NCBI GenBank assembly: GCA_030037885.1 | Contig: JASHPU010000290.1 | Span: 1-47,451, forward strand | Direction of reading: 5' to 3' | Source: Xanthobacteraceae bacterium | GTDB lineage: Bacteria > Pseudomonadota > Alphaproteobacteria > Rhizobiales > Xanthobacteraceae | DNA: 47,451 bases | Shown: positions 1-9,223 of the stretch, piece after piece | Layout of the letters: each line of letters begins with the position of its first letter | Position numbering within the stretch: the first letter of the stretch is position 1 | Notes under the pieces: model-generated | What the model was told of the DNA's origin: nothing | Seen by the model: only the letters and a program-made list of their open reading frames with translations | Database searches by the model: none | Made by a program: the position numbers and the translations under genes

Positions 1-55
1 GCGCCCGGGAAACGCAGCTATGTTAGCGCCTATGCGCTTGCGCGGGGGCGAGCGG

Positions 56-1321
56 ATGGTGAAAACCGGAGATACACGCTTGCAGCACGACGAAAACCTC
101 ACGACCGAGCGGCCGACCTTCGTCACCCATCTGGAATGCGCCGCGACCGGCGAACGGCACGCCGCCGACGCGGTGCATAATCTGTCGCGCGCCGGCAAGC
201 CGCTGTTGGTCCGCTACGATCTCGCCGGCGTCAAAAAAGCGCTGAGCAAACAGGCGCTCGCCGAACGGCCGCCCGACCTGTGGCGCTATCGTGAATTTCT
301 TCCCGTGCGTCGCGTGGAAAACATCGTCAGCCTCGGCGAGGCGATGACGCCGCTGTTGCCGCTGCCGAAGCTCGGCAAAAAACTCGGCGGCGGCGAGATT
401 CTGGTCAAGGACGAAGGCCGCTTGCCGACCGGCTCGTTCAAGGCGCGCGGCCTGGTGATGGCGGTGTCGATGGCGAAAGCCTTCGGCATCAAACACATGG
501 CGATGCCGAGCAACGGCAATGCCGGCGCCGCGCTCGCCGCCTACGCCAGCCGCGCCGGCATCCGCTCCACCGTGTTCTGTCCCGAAGACACGCCGGAAGT
601 GAATTTGAGCGAGATCGCGCTGCAAGGCGCGCGCGTCTATCGCGTCAACGGCTTGATCGACGATTGCGGAAAAATCGTCGCCGAGGGCAAGACCAAGGTC
701 GGCTGGTTCGACACTTCGACGCTTAAGGAGCCGTACCGGATCGAAGGCAAGAAGACGATGGGGCTCGAACTCGCCGAGCAGCTCGGCTGGAGCGTGCCCG
801 ACGTGATCTTCTACCCGACCGGCGGCGGCACCGGGCTGATCGGCATGTGGAAGGCGTTCGCCGAACTCGAGGCGATCGGCTTCATCGGCGAAAAGCGCCC
901 ACGCATGGTGGCGGTGCAGGCGTCCGGCTGCGCCCCGATGGTGCGCGCCTACGAGGCCGGCGCCGAGCACGCGCCGCGCTGGGAGGACGCCCATACCATC
1001 GCGTCCGGCATCCGCGTGCCGCAGGCGATCGGCGATTTTTTGATTCTGCGCGCGGTGCGCGACAGCGGCGGCTTCGCCATCGCGGTGCCCGACGAGGCGA
1101 TCGCGGCGGCGCTCGAAGAGGTGGCGCGCGAGGAGGGCTTGCTGCTCTGTCCGGAAGGCGCCGCGACCTACGCGGCCTATAAGCAAAGCCTCGCCGACGG
1201 CCGCGTGTCGCGCAGCGAGCGCGCGGTGCTGTTCAATTGCGCAACCGGGCTGAAATATCCGCTGCGGCTGGTGCGCAACATGCTGGACCGCCACCAGCCG
1301 ATTGATTTCGCAAATTTGTAG
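56..1321 (+). CDS. Threonine synthase-like PLP-dependent enzyme
   Basis: A fold-type II pyridoxal-phosphate enzyme of 421 residues, resembling threonine synthase, which converts O-phosphohomoserine to threonine in the cytoplasm. The PLP lysine lies in GSFKARG (K129). It is followed by the substrate/PLP loop SNGNAG and the glycine-rich phosphate-binding loop PTGGGTG. The start at 56 is chosen because a purine-rich GGGGGCGAGCGG precedes it; in-frame ATGs at 20 and 32 would add 12 or 8 residues rich in Arg. The stop codon lies in the first bases of an intergenic repeat. Related beta-family enzymes (threonine dehydratase, diaminopropionate lyase) are hard to exclude by eye. Many rhizobia also carry a longer classical ThrC, so this may be a second paralogue. 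Confidence 0.8.
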   Translation: MVKTGDTRLQHDENLTTERPTFVTHLECAATGERHAADAVHNLSRAGKPLLVRYDLAGVKKALSKQALAERPPDLWRYREFLPVRRVENIVSLGEAMTPLLPLPKLGKKLGGGEILVKDEGRLPTGSFKARGLVMAVSMAKAFGIKHMAMPSNGNAGAALAAYASRAGIRSTVFCPEDTPEVNLSEIALQGARVYRVNGLIDDCGKIVAEGKTKVGWFDTSTLKEPYRIEGKKTMGLELAEQLGWSVPDVIFYPTGGGTGLIGMWKAFAELEAIGFIGEKRPRMVAVQASGCAPMVRAYEAGAEHAPRWEDAHTIASGIRVPQAIGDFLILRAVRDSGGFAIAVPDEAIAAALEEVAREEGLLLCPEGAATYAAYKQSLADGRVSRSERAVLFNCATGLKYPLRLVRNMLDRHQPIDFANL

Positions 1322-1398
1322 GGTGGGTTAGCGCCGAAGGCGCGTAACCCACCAAGCAGCATGGTGGGTTACGCCGATTCGCGGCTAACCCACCCTAC
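1318..1398. repeat. Palindromic intergenic repeat, GTAGGGTGGGTTA family
   Basis: The left arm GTAGGGTGGGTTAGCGCC is answered by the right arm ending GGCTAACCCACCCTAC. Inner arms carry GCGTAACCCACC and GGTGGGTTACGC. The whole is a near-complete inverted repeat that can fold into a long stem. It sits between two convergent genes and supplies the TAG stop of the upstream gene. Repeats of this type are common between genes in Bradyrhizobium relatives. Confidence 0.75.
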
Positions 1399-1402
1399 GT
1401 CA

Positions 1403-2338
1403 TCAAAAAAATCCCAGCGACTCGCAGCCGGTGCCGGCCTGGAAGCTCGCCTTGTGCCGGCGATTGGGAATGTTGACGACGTGCACCGAGCCGTCGCCCT
1501 GGCAGGCCACGAACAATTCATCGCCGTGGAACGCCATGTCCATCGGCTGACTGCCGACCGCAATCGCGGTCTGCTGGCGGAACGACGGATCGATCAGGCT
1601 CACCGTGTTGCTGTTGAGACTGGTGACGCCGATCAAACTGTTGTCGGGCGCATAGCGCGCGATCTGCGCCGCTTTGGGGACGTCCTTGAGCACGACTTCG
1701 TCGCGGACGTTGCCGGCTTGGGTATCGATCAGGAACAAGGTCGGCTGCGCGTCGTCGACGGCGACGACGGTGCGGCCGTCGGCCGAGATGGCGATGCCGG
1801 CGAGCGGCCGCGGCGTCTTGATCTTGCCGAGCAGTTTGCGCGCCGGCAGGTCGATCACCGAGACCGTGCCGTCCTCCTCGTTCTCGGTGTAAAGGCGCCG
1901 GCCGTCCGGCGCGATGATCAGGCGGTGGCCGTTGGTCGAGCCGGAATCGATCGCGCCCACCACTGTGTTGTTTGCCGGATCGATCACCGCCACCACCGCG
2001 CTGTTCTCGCAGGTGATATAGATGAGCCCGTCCGGGCCGAGCTTGAGCGTATGCGGGGCGACGTAGGGCGCAAGATCGATGGTGGCGACGTGGGCGCGCG
2101 CGTGCAGATCGAACACGCAGAGAAGATGCTGCGGATTGGGATTGCGGCCGTGGATGCCGTCGCCGAAGATCGGCACGTAGGCCCGGCCGGTTTCCGGCAC
2201 GATGAGCAATTCGTGGACGGTCTTGGGAAAGCCGTCGATCACGATTTCGGTCGCGTAGGTCGCCGGATCGAGGAACAGGACCTTGGCGCCCATCTTGTCG
2301 ACCGCGATCATGCCGTGCGAGTTTGTTGCGTTCGCCAT
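1403..2338 (-). CDS. YVTN/YncE-type beta-propeller protein
   Basis: A 311-residue protein made of about seven repeated four-strand blades with the YVTN-like pattern, for example VVAVIDPANNTVV, TVSVIDLPARKLL, TLFLIDTQAGNV and TVSLIDPSFRQQT. This is typical of YncE/lactonase-like propellers. No signal peptide is visible, since the protein starts MANATNSHG, so it is probably cytoplasmic. No catalytic residues can be assigned and the substrate is unknown. It is divergent from another propeller protein starting at 2582; the two share a spacer filled by a repeat element, which suggests related roles. The start ATG at 2338 fits the first blade. Confidence 0.8.
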   Translation of the reverse strand: MANATNSHGMIAVDKMGAKVLFLDPATYATEIVIDGFPKTVHELLIVPETGRAYVPIFGDGIHGRNPNPQHLLCVFDLHARAHVATIDLAPYVAPHTLKLGPDGLIYITCENSAVVAVIDPANNTVVGAIDSGSTNGHRLIIAPDGRRLYTENEEDGTVSVIDLPARKLLGKIKTPRPLAGIAISADGRTVVAVDDAQPTLFLIDTQAGNVRDEVVLKDVPKAAQIARYAPDNSLIGVTSLNSNTVSLIDPSFRQQTAIAVGSQPMDMAFHGDELFVACQGDGSVHVVNIPNRRHKASFQAGTGCESLGFF

Positions 2339-2351
2339 CGCTGTTCCCTGC

Positions 2352-2566
2352 CGTCATTCCGGGGCCGAGCCAACGGGTCCGGCCCGAAGAGGGGTATCCC
2401 TCGCGCTTGCGCGATGGGGACCCCGGGCCGGCCCGATGACAAGCTCCGCGAGGAGCCCGGAATCCATAACCACAGCCGCATGGATAATGACTCAGGCCTT
2501 CAAGAACGTCACTATCGGTGAATATGGATTCCGGGCTCGCGCCTTTTGGCGCGCCCCGAAATGACA
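2352..2566. repeat. Composite palindromic repeat, GTCATTCCGGGG family
   Basis: The element starts CGTCATTCCGGGGC and ends GCGCCCCGAAATGACA, so the outer arms are inverted. Inside are further fragments such as GGAATCCATA and its complement TATGGATTCC around an unrelated central stretch. It fills nearly the whole spacer between the divergent propeller genes, so their promoters must lie in or beside it. Confidence 0.7.
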
Positions 2567-2581
2567 AGTAGAGGACCATCC

Positions 2582-3799
2582 ATGAATGCCGTCGCGTCAC
2601 GCAACATAAAATTTCTCGGCCATACCGACCAGGGCGGCCGCGGCGACGGCGTCCAGGTCATGGTCAATCGCGGCTTCGCCTATGTGGGCCACGGCTTTTC
2701 CAACGGCATCACCGTCATCGACGTGCGCGATCCGCGTAAGCCGAAGCCGGTGAATTTCATGCCCTGCCCGCCGAACACGCGGGCCCATCATCTACAGACC
2801 CACGGCGACCTGTTGCTGGCGGTCAACGGCCCGAGCGTGTGGACCATGCAGGTGAGCCACGAATCCTACTTCCAGGGCACCTCGGGCGATGTGCTGGCCG
2901 GCCAGAAGTTCACCACGGGGCTGCGCGTCTACGATCTTTCGCAGCCGGAAGCGCCGCGCGAGATCGCGTTCCTGCCGCTCGGCGGCTTGGGGCCGCACCG
3001 TATCTGGTACGTCGGCGGCCGCTATGCCTACGTCTCGGTGCACTTGCCGGAATTCTCCGATCATATCCTGGTCATCGTCGACATGGCGGAGCCGACGCGC
3101 CCGCAAGTGGTCGGCAAATTCTGGCTGCCCGGCATGTGGACCGGCGGCGGCGAGACGCCGACCTGGCCGAAGGGCAGGCGCTACGCGCTGCATCACGCGC
3201 TCACCGCCGGCAATCTCGCCTATAGCGCCTGGCGGGACGGCGGGCTGGCGATCGTCGACGTTGCCGATCCGGCCAAGCCGAAACTCGTCTGCCACCGCAA
3301 CTGGGATCCGCCGTTCGGCGGCGGCACCCATTCGCCGCTGCCGCTGCCCGACCGCAATCTTCTGGTCGTCGCCGACGAGGCCAATTTCGCCGATTGCAGT
3401 CTCGGGCTCCGCTACGTCTGGATTTTCGACGTGCGGGTGCCGAGCAATCCGGTCAGCATCGCGACCTTGCCGGTGCCGGACGACGCCGACTATTGCAAGA
3501 AGGGCGGCAATTTCGGCCCGCACAATCTCTGGGAAAACCGGCCGGGCGCGTTGCAGAGCTCGCGTTTCATTTTCGTCACGATGCACAATGCCGGCGTGCG
3601 CGTCTACGACATCGGAAATCCGTTCCAGCCGCGCGAGGTCGGTTCTTTCGTGCCGCGCGATCCCGAGCGCATGGCCGATCCACGGCCGAACCGGCCGCGC
3701 GTCATTCAATCGTGCGACTGCTTCGTCGACGCGCAAGGCATCATGTACCTCACCGACTCCAATGCCGGACTCAACATCCTGCAATTCGACGGCGCGTAG
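2582..3799 (+). CDS. LVIVD-repeat beta-propeller protein
   Basis: A 405-residue protein with LVIVD-type repeats: ITVIDVRDPRKPKPV, LRVYDLSQPEAPREI, ILVIVDMAEPTRPQVV, LAIVDVADPAKPKLV, VWIFDVRVPSNPVSI and VRVYDIGNPFQPREV. Such proteins form propellers, often of unknown function. The start at 2582 is preferred over in-frame ATGs at 2546 and 2561 because GAGG lies just upstream of it and the earlier ATGs fall inside a repeat element. There is no signal peptide or membrane segment. Several conserved His and Trp residues (GLGPHRIWY, LHHALTAG, GGGTHS) could bind a ligand or metal, but that is inference. Confidence 0.8.
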   Translation: MNAVASRNIKFLGHTDQGGRGDGVQVMVNRGFAYVGHGFSNGITVIDVRDPRKPKPVNFMPCPPNTRAHHLQTHGDLLLAVNGPSVWTMQVSHESYFQGTSGDVLAGQKFTTGLRVYDLSQPEAPREIAFLPLGGLGPHRIWYVGGRYAYVSVHLPEFSDHILVIVDMAEPTRPQVVGKFWLPGMWTGGGETPTWPKGRRYALHHALTAGNLAYSAWRDGGLAIVDVADPAKPKLVCHRNWDPPFGGGTHSPLPLPDRNLLVVADEANFADCSLGLRYVWIFDVRVPSNPVSIATLPVPDDADYCKKGGNFGPHNLWENRPGALQSSRFIFVTMHNAGVRVYDIGNPFQPREVGSFVPRDPERMADPRPNRPRVIQSCDCFVDAQGIMYLTDSNAGLNILQFDGA

Positions 3800-3826
3800 A
3801 ACGCTCTCAGTTGTGCGCATCGCCAT

Positions 3827-3916
3827 CGTCATTGCGAGGAGCCCCGAACGGACGACGGAGCGATCCAGGAGTCGGTGCACCCGACCCTGGATTGCTTCGC
3901 TTCGCTCGCAATGACG
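3827..3916. repeat. Palindromic repeat, GTCATTGCGAGG family
   Basis: The left arm CGTCATTGCGAGG and the right arm ending CTCGCAATGACG are inverted, with inner ATCCAG and CTGGAT. It is the same family as 45500-45580 and the short copy at 44129-44162. Confidence 0.8.
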
Positions 3917-3944
3917 ACTTCTGCCATGCTGCATCAAACGTAAC

Positions 3945-4052
3945 GATCGTCCGGAGATCGGCATCGTCTTTCAGAGCCCGATCCTGGTCGAGCGCCTGGT
4001 GCTGCCGCCGCACGCCGTCGAGCGCGCGAGCTTCGGCAACGAGACGATGTAG
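3945..4052 (+). pseudogene. Remnant of an ABC transporter ATPase (Q-loop region)
   Basis: An open stretch of 35 codons ending in TAG contains EIGIVFQSPILVE, which matches the Q-loop region of NitT/TauT-type ABC ATPases (pattern hGhVFQ-P-LL). Walker A, the signature motif and Walker B are all missing. After the Q-loop the sequence continues with LVLPPHAVERASFG, which only loosely recalls the family. It sits between a repeat element and the 3' end of the chemoreceptor gene. I read it as a short leftover of a deleted transporter gene. A chance resemblance is possible because the match is so short. Confidence 0.4.
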
Positions 4053-4075
4053 CCTTCAGGGCCGCTGCGGCCGAC

Positions 4076-6046
4076 CTATACCACCTTGCGCAAGAAGCCG
4101 TCGACGCTGCTGCGCAGGCTTTCGGCCGCGTTCTCGACCGCATCGGATGCCGCCAGTACGGTATCGGCCGAATTGCGCATATCCGAAATGCCGGTGGAGA
4201 CACGTTCCAGCCCCGACACCACCGATTTCGTGCCCGACGCCGCCGCGGCGACGTTCTTCGAAATCTCTCCGGTCGCGGCGTGCTGCTGCTCGACGGCCGC
4301 CGCGATCGCCGCAGTGAATTGTTGAATCTCCTGCATGCGGCCGGTGATGCTGGCGATGGCGCGCACGGTGCTTTGCGTCGATGACTGCACCGCGGCGATC
4401 TGAGCGGCGATCACTTCGGTGGCCTTGGCGGTCTGCACCGCGAGCGCCTTGACCTCGGAGGCGACCACGGCAAAGCCCTTGCCGGCGGCGCCCGCACGCG
4501 CCGCCTCGATCGTGGCATTGAGCGCCAACAGATTGGTCTGTCCGGCCACGCTCTGAATGAGCTTGACGACGTCGTCGATCTTTTGCGCCGCCTGGGCAAG
4601 GCCGGCGATCTCGGCGTTGGTCGATTGCGCCTCGTTGGCGGCGGCGCGCACGACGTCGGTCGCGCGCAACAACTGACGATTGATCTCGGCGATCGATCCG
4701 GACAATTCCTCGGCGGCGGTCGAGGCAATGTCGACCCGGCCGAACGCTTCGTTGGAAGTATGCACCGCGCCGGCGGTCTGCGTGCTGGTCTGATTCGAGG
4801 TGACGGACAAGGCCGCAGCGGTGGATTTCATCGCCGCCACGTTGTCGGCCACGGTCTTCAACACGCCTTCGACGCTTTGCCGGAACCAGGCGATGGCCTC
4901 ATCGACCACGGCGCGGCGCGTCTCCTGCTCGCCGAGCAGCGCGTTCTTGCGCTCCGCCGACCGCCGCTCGGTGATGTCGTCGTGGGTGCCGACCCAATAG
5001 GCGCCGCCCGGAACGGCGCGGTTGACCACCGAGACGGCGCGGCCGTCCGGCTCTTCACTGACAAAGCTGACCTCTTTTCCCGAAGCCATGCTGGCGGTGA
5101 GCTCGGCGCAGTATTGCGCCGCATCGCGGTGCAGCGAGCCGCTGTTGGCCCGGTGCTGGACGATTTCGACCAGGGTTGCGCCAGGCTTCACCACCTCCGG
5201 CGACAAGCGGTACATATCCAGATAGCGCCTGTTGCAGACGATCAGCCGGCCGCCGGCGTCGAACATCACCACGCCCTGGGTCAGGTTGTTGAGCGCCAGA
5301 TCGAGCAATTGCCCTTTGTCGTCCAAGCGGCGGTCGGCGAACGCGCTGATCAGGCTCATACCGAGGATCGCCACGGCGACACTGGCGACGGCGATCGCGA
5401 GCGATCCCGGCGACAGCGACAACGCGGTGAAGGTCCGCGTCGGATCGGGAACGATTTCGACCGCTCCCATCGCGGTGAAATGATGCGACACGATGGCGAG
5501 CGTCAGCAGCAACGCGGAGAGCAACAGCGCACCGGGGCCGCGCCACGACACCGCAATCGCCAGTGACGCCATGCCGAGCGCCACGCCGATGACGATCGAG
5601 GCCACGACCAGCGGAATATCCCAATCGACGTGGCCGGGCAGCTCGACGGCCGACATGCCGATATAGTGCATGCAGGCGACGCCGCCGCCGATGATGGCGC
5701 CGCCTATCGCTGCGCCGCTCCGCGACGGCGCGAACACCGCGACCGCAAGGCCGCCGGCCGTAATAACCGCCGCAGCGAGCAGCGAAAACGCCGTCAGCCC
5801 GATATTGTAGGCGATGGGCACGCCGGGCTCATAGGCCAACATCGCGAGAAAATGCGTCGCCCAGATGCCGCAACCGGTCGCGGCGCCGGCGGCCGCGATC
5901 CAGATCGCGCGCACATGTCCGCTGTTGAAGCGCGCGCGATTGAACAGCGTGATTGCGGTCAGGCTCGCAAGGAAGCAGACCAGCCCGGCGACGACAACCA
6001 GGCGCCAGTCATGCTGCGTGGTCAGACAGGACAGAATCCGGAACAT
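4076..6046 (-). CDS. MHYT-PAS methyl-accepting chemotaxis protein
   Basis: A 656-residue membrane sensor. Residues 1-240 form a seven-helix MHYT domain with the three signature sites ATHFLAM (63-69), CMHYIGM (125-131) and SHHFTAM (187-193); such domains are thought to bind copper and sense gases. A PAS domain follows at about 250-370 ([16 protein letters not shown]). The C-terminal third is an MCP signalling coiled coil with the conserved hairpin tip [15 protein letters not shown] and GKGFAVVA. No periplasmic ligand domain or obvious HAMP is present. The ATG at 6046 fits family N-termini ([14 protein letters not shown]). A GTG at 6070 with AGGGG upstream is an alternative start. No che genes are nearby, so it acts in trans or signals to another system. 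Confidence 0.88.
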   Translation of the reverse strand: MFRILSCLTTQHDWRLVVVAGLVCFLASLTAITLFNRARFNSGHVRAIWIAAAGAATGCGIWATHFLAMLAYEPGVPIAYNIGLTAFSLLAAAVITAGGLAVAVFAPSRSGAAIGGAIIGGGVACMHYIGMSAVELPGHVDWDIPLVVASIVIGVALGMASLAIAVSWRGPGALLLSALLLTLAIVSHHFTAMGAVEIVPDPTRTFTALSLSPGSLAIAVASVAVAILGMSLISAFADRRLDDKGQLLDLALNNLTQGVVMFDAGGRLIVCNRRYLDMYRLSPEVVKPGATLVEIVQHRANSGSLHRDAAQYCAELTASMASGKEVSFVSEEPDGRAVSVVNRAVPGGAYWVGTHDDITERRSAERKNALLGEQETRRAVVDEAIAWFRQSVEGVLKTVADNVAAMKSTAAALSVTSNQTSTQTAGAVHTSNEAFGRVDIASTAAEELSGSIAEINRQLLRATDVVRAAANEAQSTNAEIAGLAQAAQKIDDVVKLIQSVAGQTNLLALNATIEAARAGAAGKGFAVVASEVKALAVQTAKATEVIAAQIAAVQSSTQSTVRAIASITGRMQEIQQFTAAIAAAVEQQHAATGEISKNVAAAASGTKSVVSGLERVSTGISDMRNSADTVLAASDAVENAAESLRSSVDGFLRKVV

Positions 6047-6224
6047 GGCGTCTCTGCTTCCAACGGGCACTCGATGACCCCTTAGGTAGCGGACACCGAT
6101 TTACGCGCCGTTAAACAAGCACCCCGGAAAGTCCTGATCCGCCGGACACTCACAGTTGAGAGCCGTCGTCCAGTCGCGCAATCGTCGTGGGCGCAGGCGC
6201 GCTGGTGCGCCGCCGCGCTCCCCC

Positions 6225-7517
6225 TTACGCCTCGAGAATTTGCTTGTCCGGATCGAGCCAGAACGCCCACACCGCCGCGCCCGCCACCAACAGGCATGCC
6301 GCGACGATGAACGGCGCCTGCCAGTTGCCGTACTGGACCAGGATGCCGAACACCATCGGCGACAGGGCGCCGCCGATATTGCCGGCCATGTTCATCATTC
6401 CGGACACCGTGCCGGAATATTTGCCACCGGTGTCCATCGGCACCGCCCACGACGGCCCGATGGTGAATTCGAGGAAGAACAGCGCGCCGGTGAGGCAGGC
6501 CACGGCGACGTAGCCGCTTGCGGTGAGCGCCGCCGGCACGATGCACGCCGCGCAGCCGAGCAGGCCGATGATGGCGACGGTCCTGCGGCCGATCTTGGCG
6601 CTTCCCGTGGTCTTGAGCAGCCAATCGGTGGCGACGCCGCCGAGCGTGTCGCCGACCACGCCGGCAAGGAGCGGCAGCGACGCAAGGAAGCCGACCTTGA
6701 GCATTGTGAAGTGCCGAGCGTCATACAGATAGGACGGCAGCCAACTCAAGAAGATCCACAGGCAGTACACGTAGGTGAAATAGGCGCACATCACCGCCCA
6801 CATGTTGGGCGATCTCACCAATGTGCCCCACGGCACGTCGGTCTGCTTGCTGATCGGCGGCGGTTTGATCGCGCCCTTGTCGTCGACTCCGCGGATGTAC
6901 TCGAGCTCGGTCTTGTTCACCAGGTGATGCTCTTCGGGCAGGTTGCGGTAGCTGATGAACCACCACGCCGACCAGACCAGCCCGATCGCGCCGCAGATGT
7001 AGAACACCTCGCGCCAACCGAGGTAGTGCATGATCACCACCACGATCGGCGGCGCCAGCGCGGCGCCGAGCCGGCTCGCGCTGTGGGTGACGCCCTGAAC
7101 GAGGCCGCGCTCGCCCTGCGGGTACCAGAGCTGCATGGCGCGCGTGGCGCCCGGAAAGGCGCCGGCCTCGCCGACCCCGAACAGGAAGCGGACGGCGATG
7201 AAGCTTACCGAACTGAAGGCCGTGGCGGTGGCGGCGGTCATGATCGACCAGTAGGTGACGACGCCGCCCAGCACGCGGCGGGCGCCGAAGCGGTCGCTCA
7301 GCCAACCGCCGGGGACCTGAAATATCGCATAGGCCCACACGAAGGCGCTGAAGATGAACCCCATGGTCACCTTGTCGAAGCCGAAATCCTTGCTGATTTG
7401 CGGCGCCGCAGTGGAAATGTTGACGCGGTCGAGGTAGGTGATGAGGTACATCACGCTGATCAGCAGCAGCACGTACCAACGGCCGCGGCTCGGCTGTGCG
7501 CCTGCGGGTTCCGGCAT
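6225..7517 (-). CDS. MFS transporter, ACS family
   Basis: A 430-residue inner-membrane transporter with twelve predicted helices. It has the loop 2-3 motif [15 protein letters not shown] and the N-terminal YLDRVNIS of the anion:cation symporter family, which takes up organic anions such as hexuronates, glucarate, phthalate or tartrate. The helix 4-5 segment [18 protein letters not shown] also fits ACS. The start ATG has GGGGAG seven bases upstream. No catabolic genes adjoin it, so the substrate cannot be inferred. Confidence 0.85.
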   Translation of the reverse strand: MPEPAGAQPSRGRWYVLLLISVMYLITYLDRVNISTAAPQISKDFGFDKVTMGFIFSAFVWAYAIFQVPGGWLSDRFGARRVLGGVVTYWSIMTAATATAFSSVSFIAVRFLFGVGEAGAFPGATRAMQLWYPQGERGLVQGVTHSASRLGAALAPPIVVVIMHYLGWREVFYICGAIGLVWSAWWFISYRNLPEEHHLVNKTELEYIRGVDDKGAIKPPPISKQTDVPWGTLVRSPNMWAVMCAYFTYVYCLWIFLSWLPSYLYDARHFTMLKVGFLASLPLLAGVVGDTLGGVATDWLLKTTGSAKIGRRTVAIIGLLGCAACIVPAALTASGYVAVACLTGALFFLEFTIGPSWAVPMDTGGKYSGTVSGMMNMAGNIGGALSPMVFGILVQYGNWQAPFIVAACLLVAGAAVWAFWLDPDKQILEA

Positions 7518-7659
7518 TGTCTACTCCCCTGCTGGCCCCATGCTGGGCTTTCGCGCCGCAACCTGCCCGCTAATCCGGTGGCCGGCAAGGTCGCGCAATG
7601 CCGCGGCGGGAAGCCGCCCCGTGCGCTATAGTGCGCCGACAGCATCGCCGGGACCGCCC

Positions 7660-8046
7660 ATGATCAAGCGCTACAGCGACCATGCCGCCAACGAGCGTAC
7701 CTTTCTGGCCTGGGTGCGCACCGCCATCGCGGTCATGGCCTTCGGCTTCGTCATCGAACGGTTCGATCTGTTTTTGTCGGTCGCCGCACCGCGCGCGGCG
7801 CTGCCGCAGATCGCCCCGCATAATCAGGCGTTCGCCAACGCGGCCGGCCTCGCCTTCATCGCCATCGGCGTCATCACCATCGTCATCGCCGCCTTCCGCT
7901 TCGTCACCACCGCCAAGGCGATCGAGTCTGACGCGGCATCGCCGAGCCCGGGCGAGCGGTTCGACATCGCGCTCTCCGTGCTGATCGGACTGTTGGGCGT
8001 TTCGCTGTTTCTCTACATGGCGCACGCGGTGGTGCTGGCGCCGTGA
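7660..8046 (+). CDS. DUF202 (YidH-like) inner-membrane protein
   Basis: A 128-residue protein starting [20 protein letters not shown]; the [11 protein letters not shown] segment is the hallmark of DUF202. Three hydrophobic helices are visible: about residues 20-40, 64-84 and 105-125. The function of the family is unknown. The ATG at 7660 is chosen because it begins exactly at the family's conserved N-terminus; longer in-frame extensions run back into the divergent MFS promoter region. Confidence 0.85.
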   Translation: MIKRYSDHAANERTFLAWVRTAIAVMAFGFVIERFDLFLSVAAPRAALPQIAPHNQAFANAAGLAFIAIGVITIVIAAFRFVTTAKAIESDAASPSPGERFDIALSVLIGLLGVSLFLYMAHAVVLAP

Positions 8047-8130
8047 AGCGGCCCATCAAGACGGCGCCCAAGCGGCTGGCGGCCGCGCCGCCGGTCGTGA
8101 TAGTGAGCGGCCGTGGTTGGTGAGAGGCGC

Positions 8131-9075
8131 ATGAGCGGCAAGAGAATCTGGGTTGCCGGGCATAACGGCATGGTCGGCTCCGCAGTCACGCGTTGCCTCG
8201 CGGCGCGCGGCGACGAAGTGCTCAAGGTCGGCCGCGATTCCCTCGATCTCCGCCAGCAATCCGCCGTCCAGGCCTGGCTGGCCCAACATCGCCCCGACGC
8301 GACCGTGCTGGCCGCCGCCAAGGTCGGCGGCATTTATGCGAACGACGCCTATCCGGCGGATTTCATCTACGAAAACCTCGCGATCGAGACCCATGTGATT
8401 CACGCCGCGCATGTTGCCGGCATCGATCGCCTGGTCTTTCTCGGCTCGTCCTGCATCTACCCGAAATTCGCGCCGCAGCCAATCAAGGAGGACGCGCTGC
8501 TCGGCGGCGCGCTGGAGCCGACCAACGAATGGTACGCAATCGCCAAGATCGCCGGCATCAAGCTCTGCCAGGCCTATCGCAAGCAGTACGGCCGCCGCTA
8601 CATTTCGGTCATGCCGTGCAACCTCTATGGCCCCGGCGATAATTTCGATCCACTGACCAGCCACGCCATGGCGGCGCTCATTCGCAGGTTCCATGAGGCG
8701 AAAGTCGCCGATCGTCCGGAAGTCACGGTCTGGGGCACCGGCCGGCCGATGCGCGAGTTTCTGCATGTCGAGGATCTGGCGCGCGCGGTCGTGTTTCTGT
8801 TGGACAATTACGACGGCGACGAGCCGATCAATTGCGGCGCCGGCAGCGACGTATCGATCGCCGCGCTCGCCGACATCATCGCCCGCGTGGTCGATTACCG
8901 CGGCAGGATCGTATTCGATCCGACCAAGCCGGACGGTACGCCGCGCAAACTGATGGATTCGAGCCGCATCGCCGCGCTCGGCTGGACGCCGCAAATTGCG
9001 CTGCAAGACGGCATTGCCGCCACCTACCGCTGGTATCTGGAAAACAAGGCCGCCGGCGCGACCTTGGCGGCTTGA
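8131..9075 (+). CDS. fcl: GDP-L-fucose synthase
   Basis: A 314-residue extended SDR that converts GDP-4-keto-6-deoxymannose to GDP-L-fucose by 3,5-epimerisation and NADPH-dependent 4-reduction. It has the Rossmann motif GHNGMVGSA near the N-terminus, the catalytic serine region [12 protein letters not shown], the YxxxK pair in WYAIAKIAG, and the family sequence GPGDNFDP. The start at 8131 is preceded by GAGAGG; an ATG 18 bases earlier lacks one. A GDP-mannose 4,6-dehydratase should supply its substrate but is not in this window. It heads a surface-polysaccharide block with the deacetylase and methyltransferase downstream. Confidence 0.93.
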   Translation: MSGKRIWVAGHNGMVGSAVTRCLAARGDEVLKVGRDSLDLRQQSAVQAWLAQHRPDATVLAAAKVGGIYANDAYPADFIYENLAIETHVIHAAHVAGIDRLVFLGSSCIYPKFAPQPIKEDALLGGALEPTNEWYAIAKIAGIKLCQAYRKQYGRRYISVMPCNLYGPGDNFDPLTSHAMAALIRRFHEAKVADRPEVTVWGTGRPMREFLHVEDLARAVVFLLDNYDGDEPINCGAGSDVSIAALADIIARVVDYRGRIVFDPTKPDGTPRKLMDSSRIAALGWTPQIALQDGIAATYRWYLENKAAGATLAA

Positions 9076-9088
9076 TGACGGACGGCTG

Positions 9089-9120
9089 TTTGATCGTCGC
9101 AAGATTTGATCGTCGCAAGT
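9089..9120. repeat. Tandem duplication, 16-bp unit x2
   Basis: The unit TTTGATCGTCGCAAGA is followed directly by TTTGATCGTCGCAAGT (15 of 16 identical). It lies in the spacer after the fucose synthase gene. Confidence 0.9.
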
Positions 9121-9175
9121 CCGGATGCTAGGGTTTGACGCGAGCGATGGGCCGCAGCTCCACGCCGGCCACCCC

Positions 9176-9205
9176 ACAAGTCTGCGACACACAAGTCTGC
9201 GACAC
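9176..9205. repeat. Tandem duplication, 15-bp unit x2
   Basis: ACAAGTCTGCGACAC is present twice in perfect tandem, followed by a partial third copy (ACAC). It sits just upstream of the deacetylase start, in what would be its leader. Confidence 0.9.
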
Positions 9206-9223
9206 ACACGGAACGTTTTGGAC

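Noticed and set aside
23-1294. Long minus-strand frame opposite the threonine-synthase-like gene
   Set aside because: It is the antisense of a conserved gene, rich in His/Arg/Ala as expected for GC-rich antisense. The same reasoning removes long antisense frames at 31031-33025, 39904-41610, 4583-5566 and 44263-45357.
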